A DNA stretch of 64,000 bases from Deinococcus aquaticus. Lineage in GTDB: Bacteria; Deinococcota; Deinococci; Deinococcales; Deinococcaceae. Position 1 is the first letter of the stretch, and the number at the start of each line of letters is the position of its first letter. Positions 28,022-36,110 of the stretch are shown here, in pieces. The stretch lies in assembly GCF_028622095.1 (NCBI RefSeq), contig NZ_CP115165.1:1065001-1129000 (forward strand), in the 5' to 3' direction. The notes under the pieces are model-generated. The model was not told the origin of the DNA and made no database searches. It saw only the letters and a program-made list of their open reading frames with translations. A program made the position numbers and the translations under genes.

Positions 28022-30475
28022 TCAGGGCTTCAGGGTCAGGGTGCTCACGCGGCCCCAGTCGGCCTGATCGGTACTCATGGGCAGGTACTCCCCGGCAATC
28101 CAGCGGGGTTGCTGGTCGGCGGCGTGCGCGCCCAGCGGGTTGCCGTCCTGGCCCAGGCTGCCTATGAACACGCTGTCGTTGGGGTTGGCGAGGTCCACGA
28201 CCTGCCGGTAACTGGGGCCGTGGGTCTGCCGGAAGGTGCCGTGTTCGGGCCGGGCGACGTTCACGGTGTTCGTCCCGCCGGGCGTGGGGGCCGAGTGGTT
28301 GAACAGCCACGCCAGGGCCTGCACGTTCCCGAAGGCGCGGTGGTTGCTGGCGACCGTGTGCAGTCGCCCGTACGTCCAGGTCTTCATGTCGGGTCCGAGG
28401 CGGCCTTGCAGGTCGGCCAGGGCAGTGTCCAGCGTGCGGGTCAGCAGGGCCGCGCAGTCGCCCTGGCCGTTCACGGCGCACAGTTCGCCGCTCCCGTCCG
28501 CTTCGCGCAGCTGGTTCAGAACGGACAGGCTGTTCATGACGGTGTCGGTGCCCAGTTCGTCGCGCCCCATTTCCTGCAACTGCATCAGCCACGCCTCGAA
28601 CAGGGTGGCAGGCACGCTGCCGGTCGTCTCGTTGCCGTCCCAGGCCCGCAGTTGCTCCAGTGCCTGCCGCGCCCGGTCGCTGCCGGGGCGGGTGGCCAGC
28701 AGCGGCCCCCTCAGGTCCGCCCAGACGAGGCTGGTGGTATCCAGTTGCACGCGCTGCACGTCCGGCACGGTCAGTTTCCCGGCGGCGCTCAGCAGGTCCG
28801 TGATGCGCTGGGCGCGGTACGGTTCGGCCCAGTTGCGGTCGTTGCCCAGCGCGCGCGAGCCGGGGCCGGGCACCACCTGATTGTTTGCCGTGACGACCAG
28901 CCCGTCGGCGGGGTTCAGGGTGTGCGGTAACTGCTCGAAGGGAATGAAGCCCTGCCACTCGCGGCTGCCGTCGCCACTGACGGGCAGGCTGCCGTCCCAG
29001 CCGCTACGGATGGGCACGCGGCCCGGCGCGTAGTGCCCGGTGTTGCCGTCCACGTCGGCGTACACGAAGTTCTGGCTGGGCGCCACGTACGAGCGCAGCG
29101 CGCCCGTGAAGTCCGCCCAGTTCTGCGCGTAGTTCAGGCCCAGGAAGGCGTCCATGGTCGTGTCGCCGCCTTGCAGGGCCGTCCACTTCAGGGCCACGCG
29201 CGGCCCCACGGTCCTCGCCCCGGCGTCACTGATGATCGGCCCGTGCGCGCTGCTGCGGACCGTCAGGGTCACGTCCGGCTGGCCCTTGACCCGGATGACC
29301 TCGCGGCGGCTGGTCAGGGGCGCGTCCTCGGGTTCGATGTACAGGTCCTGCACGTCCGGGTTCACGTTCGTCACGCCCCACGCCACGCGGTCGTTGCGGC
29401 CGATCACGATGGCCGGCAGGCCCGGAATGCTGGCCCCGATGGCCTTCAGGCGGTCACCCTGCACGTCCGCGAGGTACCACAGCATCGGCGCGGTCAGGCC
29501 CAGGTGCGGGTCGTCCGCCAGGATGGGTTTTCCGCTCGCGGTGCGGCTCCCGGCGATCACCCAGTCGTTGCTGCCCTTGCCCGGCACGGCCTGCATGCCC
29601 AGGGCCCGCGCGGCCAGCAGGTGCGAGCGCAGCGCCTGCACGGTCTCCTGCGGCAACCCTGGCCCCTGCGGCGGGGCCACCTGTGACCCGCCCGCCTGCG
29701 TCCCGTCCGTTCCAGAACTGACGGCGCCGGTCAGGGACTGCGCCGCGCCGGTCAACTCGTCGGCGCTCAGGATGGTCGGTGCGCCCGCCGGGTACGGGGC
29801 CGTCACCTGATTCAGGCCGTCCTCGCCGAGCGCGCGGACCACCTGCGCGCCCAGCACTTCTTCCTCGTAGTTCCCGCCCAGGTCGAAGGCCATCAGTTTG
29901 CTCCAGGAGACGCTGTCCACGTCCTGCCAGGGTTCCGGCGTGTAGCCCAGAATCCGGAATTCCAGTGCGGTTTTCCCCTGCGCCTGCGCGGCGTTCACGC
30001 CCGCCGTGTACGCCCGGATCAGCGCGCGGGACTGCGCGGACAGGGCCGGCAGGGCCGCCTGGGCCGCCCGCCCGAACCCCCAGGTGCGCAGGAAACGGTC
30101 CTGTTCCAGCGCCGCCCCGCCCAGCACCTCGGACAGGCGGCCCTGCGCCACGCGCCGCTGGAAGTCCATCTGCCACGCGCGGTCCTGCCAGTGCACGAAG
30201 CCCAGCGCGTACACGGCGTCCGCGTCCGTCGCGGCGCGGATGTGCGGCACGCCCCAGGCGTCACGCGTGACCGTGACCGGCCCCGACACCCCGGCGACCG
30301 TCACGGCCCCACTGCGCTGCGCTCCGGAGGTACTTTTCAGCCACGCGAACGCGCCCCCGCCCGCCAGCAGCAGCAGCGCTGCCAGCCCCAGCAGCCCTCT
30401 GCCCAGCAGCGCCCACGGGGAGCGCCTGCGTTTCTTCTCGTTCCGACCTGCCCGGTCTGCCTGCCCCTGCGTCAT
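28022..30475 (-). CDS. Penicillin acylase family (Ntn-hydrolase) protein
   Basis: 817 aa. An N-terminal membrane anchor or uncleaved signal (residues ~21-46, LLGRGLLGLAALLLLAGGGA) follows a Lys/Arg-rich start. The alpha-chain region has RDAWGVPHIRAATDADAVYA and FVHWQDRAWQMDFQRR. The autocatalytic nucleophile is Ser302 in GKGSNDWVIAGS, then ILADDPHLGL, the oxyanion-hole region. Members hydrolyse amide side chains of penicillins, acyl-homoserine lactones or lipopeptides; the natural substrate here is unknown. GGGAGG precedes the ATG. It is probably exported and self-processed into two chains. Confidence 0.9.
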   Translation of the reverse strand: MTQGQADRAGRNEKKRRRSPWALLGRGLLGLAALLLLAGGGAFAWLKSTSGAQRSGAVTVAGVSGPVTVTRDAWGVPHIRAATDADAVYALGFVHWQDRAWQMDFQRRVAQGRLSEVLGGAALEQDRFLRTWGFGRAAQAALPALSAQSRALIRAYTAGVNAAQAQGKTALEFRILGYTPEPWQDVDSVSWSKLMAFDLGGNYEEEVLGAQVVRALGEDGLNQVTAPYPAGAPTILSADELTGAAQSLTGAVSSGTDGTQAGGSQVAPPQGPGLPQETVQALRSHLLAARALGMQAVPGKGSNDWVIAGSRTASGKPILADDPHLGLTAPMLWYLADVQGDRLKAIGASIPGLPAIVIGRNDRVAWGVTNVNPDVQDLYIEPEDAPLTSRREVIRVKGQPDVTLTVRSSAHGPIISDAGARTVGPRVALKWTALQGGDTTMDAFLGLNYAQNWADFTGALRSYVAPSQNFVYADVDGNTGHYAPGRVPIRSGWDGSLPVSGDGSREWQGFIPFEQLPHTLNPADGLVVTANNQVVPGPGSRALGNDRNWAEPYRAQRITDLLSAAGKLTVPDVQRVQLDTTSLVWADLRGPLLATRPGSDRARQALEQLRAWDGNETTGSVPATLFEAWLMQLQEMGRDELGTDTVMNSLSVLNQLREADGSGELCAVNGQGDCAALLTRTLDTALADLQGRLGPDMKTWTYGRLHTVASNHRAFGNVQALAWLFNHSAPTPGGTNTVNVARPEHGTFRQTHGPSYRQVVDLANPNDSVFIGSLGQDGNPLGAHAADQQPRWIAGEYLPMSTDQADWGRVSTLTLKP

Positions 30476-30586
30476 GTCCAGCCTCCCTCAAGGTGACAGC
30501 CGGAGCGAGCGCCCGGCGGCGGCTCCAGCGTTCCTGTGATTGTCGATGCCGGCAGCATAGCGCCCGTGCCCGCCGCGCCCCACGAC

Positions 30587-30612
30587 AAAGCCCCCAGTCG
30601 GGAACTGGAGGC
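30587..30612 (-). terminator. Hairpin downstream of the hypothetical gene at 30708
   Basis: CCTCCAGT and ACTGGGGG (minus strand) form a stem with one G-U pair, followed by CTTTG. A second hairpin, GACCAGC/GCTGGTC (30675-30701), lies closer to the stop codon. The remaining sequence of 30476-30707 shows nothing else. Confidence 0.45.
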
Positions 30613-30707
30613 AGGGGCAAGCAGCAGTGAAGCGGCGAGGGTAAAGCTGAGGGGAGGCGGGGGGGGCGCAGCAGGACCAGCCGGACAGGGGAAAGCTGGT
30701 CAGCGGA

Positions 30708-31076
30708 TCAGAACACCTCGTCCTGAAGGGCGCGGTTCGCGGCGGCGCGGCGCGGGTGCGTCGGCAGGCGCTCGGTCAGCATCAGCAGGCCCTGCGCGCC
30801 CGCGTGCGTCAGGCTGTTCAGGAACGCCCCGGCGACCGGCGTGTCGAAGCACGGCTGCGGGTCCGGCAGCGTGCAGTCCAGCACGCAGAACTCGAAGGCG
30901 CTGTCCGGACCGGCCGGGCGGGTCACGGCCGCGCCGTACCCGTTCATGAACCGGAACACCAGCAGTTCGCCCTCCGGCAGGGTGTGGCGCTGCGGGGCGT
31001 GCAGCAGTTGCGGGAAACTCGTTTCGGGCGTCAGTAACGCCGGATGAAGGGTGAACTCGGGGGGATGCAGCGTCAT
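30708..31076 (-). CDS. Hypothetical protein
   Basis: 122 aa, not recognised. No membrane segments. The N-terminal half is TLHPPEFTLHPALLTPE and EGELLVFRFMNGYGAAVTRP; the C-terminal half is FEFCVLDCTLPDPQPCFDTP, with three Cys, and GAQGLLMLTERLPT. AGGAG seven nt before the ATG at 31076 sets the start. A single gene between the penicillin acylase and the divergent MFS gene. Confidence 0.7.
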   Translation of the reverse strand: MTLHPPEFTLHPALLTPETSFPQLLHAPQRHTLPEGELLVFRFMNGYGAAVTRPAGPDSAFEFCVLDCTLPDPQPCFDTPVAGAFLNSLTHAGAQGLLMLTERLPTHPRRAAANRALQDEVF

Positions 31077-31262
31077 GGGCACACTCCTGTCACCCGCCGG
31101 GAGAACGGTGAGGCGTCCGGGAAGCGGGATGCGTTGATTGATGACCGGCGAGCCGCAGCTCTCAGGGGTGATCCTGTCCCCGCACGCTACGCCCGCAGGA
31201 CTTACGGGTCACTTACGGCCAGCAATCCTCAAGGTCAGTCAGGGAACCGCGCCGGCCGGCCT

Positions 31263-31268
31263 TACAAT
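31263..31268 (+). promoter_or_regulatory. Leaderless-type -10 box (TACAAT) for the MFS gene
   Basis: TACAAT, seven nt, GTG at 31276. It decides the start over an upstream ATG at 31141. Confidence 0.55.
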
Positions 31269-31275
31269 CGGCCCT

Positions 31276-32448
31276 GTGTTATGGCTGCGGCCCCTGACCA
31301 TGCTGCGGCTCCTGGCCCTGCTGACCCTGTGCGAGACCGTGCGCACCGGGCTGTTCGTGTCGGCCCTGCCGGTCAGCGGTCCCGGCCTGGGCCTGAGCGC
31401 CGCCGTGATCGGCGTGATGGCCGGCGTGCACTACCTGGCCGACGCGCTGGCCAAGGGCCCCGGCGGGCTGCTGGTGCAGCGCTGGGGTCTGGGCGCCGCC
31501 CTGCTGCCGGGGCCGCTGCTGGGCCTGCTGGCGCTGCTGCTGGCCCGCTTCTGGCCGTACCCGGCGAGCGGCGTGCTGGCCTGCGCCGCCTGGGGCCTGG
31601 GGTATGCGGCGCTGTGGCCGGGCGTCATGAGCGCCTCGCAGGCGCTGGCCGTACCGGGCCGCACCGCCCGCGCCCTGACGGTCAGTAACCTCAGTGTCGC
31701 GCCCGCCATCCTGACCGGCGCGCTGATCGTCGGGCCGCTCATGCGAACCCACCCGGACGCCACCTGGAACGCCCTGCTGGCCGCGCAGCTCCTCGCGGCC
31801 GGGCTGGCCCTGAGCCTCGTGCGGCTGCGCCTCTCCTCGCCCGCAGCCCCCCCGGGCACGCCCGTGCCCGCGTGGCGGGACTGGCAGCGCGTGGCGGCCC
31901 TGCTGCCCGCCGCGTTCGTGCAGACCCTCGCGCCGGCCCTGCTGACCACGGTCCTGTACCCCCTGCTGGACCGCCTGAACCTGAGCCTGCGCGACCTGCT
32001 GCTGCCCGGCGCGCTGGCCCTGACCACCTTCGGCCTGAGCGTCTGGCTGATCGGCCGCCGCGCCGACCGGGGCCACCCGCGCCGCGCCCTGCTGCCCGGC
32101 CTGCTGCTGCTGGCCGTGACCTTCGCGCTGGCCGCCGTGCCCGGCATGACCGCCCTGCTGCTTCCGCTGGGCGCCCTGGTCGGCCTGGGCTACGGCGCGT
32201 TCATCACCGGCTGGAACGGACTGGTCGCCCGCACCCTCCCCGAAGGCCAGCAGGCCGCCGCGTGGGGCACCGTCATGGCCGTCGAGGCGCTCGGGTACGC
32301 CATCGGGCCCGTGCTGGGCGGCGCGGCGTGGCAACTGGCGGGCGTGACCGGCGTGTTCAGCCTCGGCGCGGCCGTGTTCCTCAGCGCCCTGCTGTACGAC
32401 CTGGCCCGCCACCGCAGCAGACGCGCCGCGATGACCGGACCGGCCTGA
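31276..32448 (+). CDS. Major facilitator superfamily transporter
   Basis: 390 aa with about 12 hydrophobic segments in two halves, starting LWLRPLTMLRLLALLTLCET. The loop between TM2 and TM3 (YLADALAKGPGGLLVQRW) resembles the MFS motif A. The second half has LIGRRADRGHPRRALLPGLL at the equivalent position. The substrate is unknown; an efflux or sugar/lipid role is equally possible. Its stop codon lies within the five-bp target duplication of the adjacent insertion sequence. Confidence 0.85.
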   Translation: MLWLRPLTMLRLLALLTLCETVRTGLFVSALPVSGPGLGLSAAVIGVMAGVHYLADALAKGPGGLLVQRWGLGAALLPGPLLGLLALLLARFWPYPASGVLACAAWGLGYAALWPGVMSASQALAVPGRTARALTVSNLSVAPAILTGALIVGPLMRTHPDATWNALLAAQLLAAGLALSLVRLRLSSPAAPPGTPVPAWRDWQRVAALLPAAFVQTLAPALLTTVLYPLLDRLNLSLRDLLLPGALALTTFGLSVWLIGRRADRGHPRRALLPGLLLLAVTFALAAVPGMTALLLPLGALVGLGYGAFITGWNGLVARTLPEGQQAAAWGTVMAVEALGYAIGPVLGGAAWQLAGVTGVFSLGAAVFLSALLYDLARHRSRRAAMTGPA

Positions 32449-32449
32449 T

Positions 32450-33776
32450 CAATGGTGCGGACAGGTTCAAGCGGCTTTAACGCCAAGATCCAGCGGTCTG
32501 GACGGATGTTCCTCCAATTCGACAAATCGCTGTGACAAACCCAGATTGGCCATAATTCGCGAGGCGAACAGCCGGTTAAACGCACGCCGCTTCACATCCT
32601 CGTACGAAAACGCCACCACGCCAGCCGGTCTGCCCAGATGGGCAGACCGCTCCAGTAGATACTCCGCACGACCCAGCGACAACGCGAAACACACTGCGTT
32701 CCAGTGATTCTCCAGCCCCGTCGTCGACCGGAGCTGGCAGGTCGTCAACCCCGCGAACTGCTTGGCATCACGGAAGACGAACTCCAGCTGGAACCGGGCG
32801 CTGTACAGCGCCCGGATCTCCTGTGCCGGCATGGTCGTATCCGTGCTGCACAGGACTACATGGGCCTTCACCTGACCCTTCCGGTCGAGACGCTCGATCA
32901 CCACCACCCGCAGAAAGCGGGCGAAGTGAGGGGCCCACACCACCCGCGTCCACACGCGCTCCTGAGCGTCACCCGGAACGCTCTGCCAGCCGCTCCAGTC
33001 TTTGAAGTCGACCTTGCCACCCCACTTCCGCCGGGCACCCCGGCGTGTGGGATGCGCGCCAGTGAACGGGTAGAGCAGGTTGGCATTCGACTGGAGCTTG
33101 GTGACGAAGGCGATCTGTTCGGCGTGGATGGCGTCCATGAACATCTTCTTGGCGTACTGACCGTCAGCAACCACCGCGCGCAGTTGGCCGGACAGCCCGT
33201 CGAGTCGCCGGGTGAAGACGTCTTTCAGTTGCTCCAGATACTGTTCCAGGCGATCCGCCCGGTCCTGTTTGGGCCGGGTCTGACGGACGTCCAGCGGGAA
33301 GGCATGCTGTCCGGTGAGGCTGATCAGGGCCAGGCAGGATAACTCCAGTCCGGTGTCGGAACGGCTCGCAGAGCCGTTCCAGAACGCCCCGAGCCCTTCG
33401 GTGTTCTTGCCTGACTTGGGGATGAAACTGGCGTCGATGGCCAGGATGAACCGTGAACCGAGAACACCCCAGCGAATCAGGAGTCGCACCAGTCCCCAGT
33501 GGAGTTCTCCCCAGGGCAGCGTCTCGTGCATCCATCGGCGGAAGGTGCGCTCGTCCCACTCGCTGTAGCGGCTGAAGTTCCTGGCGTTGACCCGACCTGG
33601 AATGGCTTGCCAGAGGGGAATGAGGTGAGCGAAGAAGCGGGTTTGATGGGCTGGCAGTCCGAGGAAGAGCAGCAGCATTGGTAACATGGGGTCAGGTCTC
33701 CTTGCGGTGGTGTCGTTTCAACTTCACCGTACAGGAGACCTCTTCCTTGAACCCCTCAAAAGTGTCCGCACCATTG
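32450..33776 (-). mobile_element. IS4-type insertion sequence, complete (1327 bp)
   Basis: Perfect 14-bp terminal inverted repeats CAATGGTGCGGACA (32450-32463) and TGTCCGCACCATTG (33763-33776) are flanked by a 5-bp direct repeat CTGAT on each side (32445-32449, 33777-33781). It contains one intact transposase gene. Before insertion, the MFS stop codon and a dispersed repeat were contiguous (CTGATACGG...). Confidence 0.92.
32467..33687 (-). CDS. IS4-family-type DDE transposase
   Basis: 406 aa, intact. The catalytic acidic residues are in ILAIDASFIPKSG (D1), AVVADGQYAKKMFM (D2) and the YREK signature YSARFQLEFVFRDAK (Y-2-R-3-E-6-K, with the catalytic E). AAGGAGA lies eight nt upstream of the ATG at 33687. 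The gene fills nearly the whole element and shows no decay, suggesting recent arrival. The five-bp target duplication is shorter than the 8-12 bp usual for IS4, so a related family is possible. Confidence 0.92.
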   Translation of the reverse strand: MLPMLLLFLGLPAHQTRFFAHLIPLWQAIPGRVNARNFSRYSEWDERTFRRWMHETLPWGELHWGLVRLLIRWGVLGSRFILAIDASFIPKSGKNTEGLGAFWNGSASRSDTGLELSCLALISLTGQHAFPLDVRQTRPKQDRADRLEQYLEQLKDVFTRRLDGLSGQLRAVVADGQYAKKMFMDAIHAEQIAFVTKLQSNANLLYPFTGAHPTRRGARRKWGGKVDFKDWSGWQSVPGDAQERVWTRVVWAPHFARFLRVVVIERLDRKGQVKAHVVLCSTDTTMPAQEIRALYSARFQLEFVFRDAKQFAGLTTCQLRSTTGLENHWNAVCFALSLGRAEYLLERSAHLGRPAGVVAFSYEDVKRRAFNRLFASRIMANLGLSQRFVELEEHPSRPLDLGVKAA

Positions 33777-33777
33777 C

Positions 33778-33914
33778 TGATACGGATTCCGTCTGTTTCG
33801 TTGACAACCTGCCAACGCGCCGGGTTGCCAACTCCACGCCCGGAACCCGTTTCTCTCCTGCTCGCTCCGCTCGGGTTGAAAGTTTTTGCAAACCTTTCAA
33901 CCGGAGTCCGTATG
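33778..33914 (-). repeat. Dispersed structured intergenic repeat (SNR-like), copy 2
   Basis: 137 bp, inverted relative to the others. It has ends ATACGGACTCCG and CGGAATCCGTAT, stem 1 GGTTGAAAG/CTTTCAACC and stem 2 GTTGGCAACC/GGTTGTCAAC. Its edge is the insertion site of the IS element. Confidence 0.88.
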
Positions 33915-33962
33915 ACCCACGCCCCGGAACCCGTTTCGCGTCTGCGCGCGTCCGGGTCCGTA
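33915..33962. repeat. Partial second copy of the repeat core
   Basis: CGCCCCGGAACCCGTTTCGC, followed by GTCCGGGTCCGTAC, repeats part of copy 2's core and end. It runs up to the ispE stop codon and is a truncated or eroded tandem copy. Confidence 0.6.
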
Positions 33963-33963
33963 C

Positions 33964-34821
33964 TTACAGCGTGCGCGTGGCCTGCACCCACCAGTGCGGG
34001 TACTGCCGGGCCAGGGCGTGCGCGGCGTCGTGCGCGTGGGCGTCGTCGCGCGCCAGGGCGAAGCAGGTGCTGCCCGAACCGCTCATCAGGGCCGAGTGCA
34101 GTCCGGCGGTCTCCAGGGCGCTCAGGGCCTCGCGGACGGGCGCGTGGCGGGCAGCGACCGGTCCCTGCAGGGCGTTCAGGTACGGCACGGGACGGCCTCC
34201 GGTCAGGGCGTCCAGGATGGCCTCGGTGTCCAGGGCGGGCGTGAAGGCTTCCTCGGCGTCCAGCCACGCGTAGGCGTCGCGGGCGCTGACCTCCACGCCG
34301 GGGTTCACGAGGACCAGCGGGACGGGCGGCACGGGCAGCGGGTCCAGGATCTCGCCCACGCCGGACGCCACGGCGGCGCGGCCCAGCAGGAAGAACGGCA
34401 CGTCCGCGCCGAGTTTCAGGGCCAGCGCCGGCAGGTCCACGCGCGCCGGGTACAGGCGCGCCAGGGCCATCAGGGTGGTGGCGGCGTCGCTGCTGCCGCC
34501 GCCCAGCCCGGACGCCAGCGGCAGGCGCTTGTGCAGCGTGATGGCGGCGCCGCCGGGGTGGCCGGCGGCGTCCAGGTACGCGCGGGCGGCGCGGAACACC
34601 AGGTTGCGTTCGTCGGTCGGCAGGTCCGCGCCTTGCACGCTCAGGGTCAGGGTGTCGGCCGGGGCGATGTCCAGGTCGTCCCCGACGTTCAGCGGAACCA
34701 TCAGCGAGTGCAGTTCGTGGTACCCGTCGGCGCGCAGGTCCCGGACGCTGAGGCCCAGGTTCACCTTCGCGGGCGCGAAGTACGTGACGGGCAGGGCAGG
34801 GTCGGCGGGAACGTGGCTCAT
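33964..34821 (-). CDS. ispE: 4-diphosphocytidyl-2-C-methyl-D-erythritol kinase
   Basis: 285 aa GHMP kinase of the MEP isoprenoid pathway that phosphorylates CDP-ME. The start is YFAPAKVNLGLSVRDLRADG, the ATP-binding motif is LPLASGLGGGSSDAATTLMA, and the C-terminal motif is SALMSGSGSTCFAL. Its ATG overlaps the ispD stop (ATGA), making it the last gene of ubiX-ispD-ispE. Confidence 0.95.
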   Translation of the reverse strand: MSHVPADPALPVTYFAPAKVNLGLSVRDLRADGYHELHSLMVPLNVGDDLDIAPADTLTLSVQGADLPTDERNLVFRAARAYLDAAGHPGGAAITLHKRLPLASGLGGGSSDAATTLMALARLYPARVDLPALALKLGADVPFFLLGRAAVASGVGEILDPLPVPPVPLVLVNPGVEVSARDAYAWLDAEEAFTPALDTEAILDALTGGRPVPYLNALQGPVAARHAPVREALSALETAGLHSALMSGSGSTCFALARDDAHAHDAAHALARQYPHWWVQATRTL

Positions 34822-35474
34822 GACGCCTCAGCATCCCACACCCGCGCCAGGGCCTGCGCGATCAGCAGGTCGCCGGGTGTGGTGACTTTCAGCAGGCGGG
34901 CGTCGCCGGGCACCAGGGCCACGGGCTGCCCCGCGCGGGCGATCAGGCCCGCGTCGTCGGTGGCGGCGTGGGCGTCGGCCAGCGCGGCCTCGTGCGCGGC
35001 GATCAGGGCCGCGCGCCGGAAGGCCTGCGGGGTCTGCACGGCCCACAGGCCCTCGCGGGGCGTCAGGGTACCCCAGCCGCCCGTCTCGCTGGCCCGCACC
35101 AGCGTGTCGGCCACGGGCAGCGCGGCGGTGGCGGCCCCGACCTCCTGCACGGCGGCCAGCAGGTCGCGGATCACTCGCGAGGGCAGGAAGGGCCGCGCGG
35201 CGTCGTGAATCAGGACCACGTCGGCGTCCGTGGCGCGCAGCAGCGCCAGCACGCTCGCCTGCCGCGTGTCGCCGCCCAGCACGGACCTGCCCGGCACGTC
35301 GCCCGGCAGGTCCAGCCCGGCCGGCAGGGCGATCAGGACCTCGTGCACGTGCGGGGCGAGCGCGGCGGCCGAGCGGCCCAGCAGCGTGCGGCCCTCGACC
35401 GGCACGAACGCCTTGGGGCCCAGGCCCAGGCGGGTGCCGGACCCGGCCGCCGGGATCAGCGCCGCGACCTTCAC
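34818..35474 (-). CDS. ispD: 2-C-methyl-D-erythritol 4-phosphate cytidylyltransferase
   Basis: 218 aa nucleotidyltransferase of the MEP pathway (MEP + CTP to CDP-ME). The N-terminus ALIPAAGSGTRLGLGPKAFV is the CTP-binding loop. VLIHDAARPFLPSRVI and WAVQTPQAFR follow in the normal positions. The gene overlaps both neighbours by four nt. Two consecutive isoprenoid steps are thus coupled to UbiX, which uses a prenyl donor made from this pathway. Confidence 0.95.
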   Translation of the reverse strand: MKVAALIPAAGSGTRLGLGPKAFVPVEGRTLLGRSAAALAPHVHEVLIALPAGLDLPGDVPGRSVLGGDTRQASVLALLRATDADVVLIHDAARPFLPSRVIRDLLAAVQEVGAATAALPVADTLVRASETGGWGTLTPREGLWAVQTPQAFRRAALIAAHEAALADAHAATDDAGLIARAGQPVALVPGDARLLKVTTPGDLLIAQALARVWDAEAS

Positions 35475-36037
35475 GGCGTGTCCTCACGCCAGCGCTGGAA
35501 ACCCGGCACGTCCAGCCCAAACTGATCGAGCACCCGCGCCGTCACGAAGTGCAGCAGTTCCTCCACGCTGCGCGGCGCGTGGTAGAAGCCTGCGCTGGCC
35601 GTCATGACCGTCGCGCCCGCGTCGTGCGCGGCCAGCATATTCAGCAGCGCCGGGCGCGGCAGCGGATCCTCGCGCAGCACCAGCACCAGCGGGCGCCGTT
35701 CCTTGAGGGTCACGTGCGCCGCGCGGGCCAGCAGGTTGTCCGCGAAGCCGTGCGCGACCTTCGCCAGCGTGCCCGCGCTGCACGGCACGATCAGCATGCC
35801 GTCCGTGCGGAACGACCCACTCGCCACGCCCGCCGCGAGGTCCCGGTCGTCATGCACGTGCGAGGCCAGCGCCGTCAGGTCCGGCAGTTGCGGCCCGCTG
35901 CCCTCGGCCGTCATGACCCGCTTGGCGCCGCTGGACACGATCAGGTGCGACTCCACGTTCAGGTCATGCAGGGCGTGCAGGACCGCGTGCGCGTACGGAA
36001 TGCCGCTTCCACCGGAAACACCGACCACCAGCTTCAT
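35471..36037 (-). CDS. ubiX: Flavin prenyltransferase UbiX
   Basis: 188 aa. UbiX attaches dimethylallyl phosphate to FMN to make the prenylated-FMN cofactor of UbiD decarboxylases. Motifs are LVVGVSGGSGIPYAHAVL, IVPCSAGTLAKVAHGFADNL and LVLVLREDPLPRPALLNM. No ubiD gene lies nearby. It is the first gene of the ubiX-ispD-ispE operon; the TAGGGT box six nt upstream gives a leaderless-type start. Confidence 0.93.
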   Translation of the reverse strand: MKLVVGVSGGSGIPYAHAVLHALHDLNVESHLIVSSGAKRVMTAEGSGPQLPDLTALASHVHDDRDLAAGVASGSFRTDGMLIVPCSAGTLAKVAHGFADNLLARAAHVTLKERRPLVLVLREDPLPRPALLNMLAAHDAGATVMTASAGFYHAPRSVEELLHFVTARVLDQFGLDVPGFQRWREDTP

Positions 36038-36043
36038 GCGCGC

Positions 36044-36049
36044 ACCCTA
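36044..36049 (-). promoter_or_regulatory. Leaderless-type -10 box (TAGGGT) for ubiX-ispD-ispE
   Basis: TAGGGT, six nt, ATG at 36037. Confidence 0.5.
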
Positions 36050-36110
36050 GCAGGGCCGCCGCCGGGCGCGCTGTACGCCTGCACCCAGCGGCCACGCCCA
36101 GAATGGAGCT

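Noticed and set aside
31138..31275. Upstream in-frame starts for the MFS transporter
   Set aside because: The extra N-terminus is not membrane-like, and the TACAAT box at 31263 sits inside it, seven nt before the GTG chosen.
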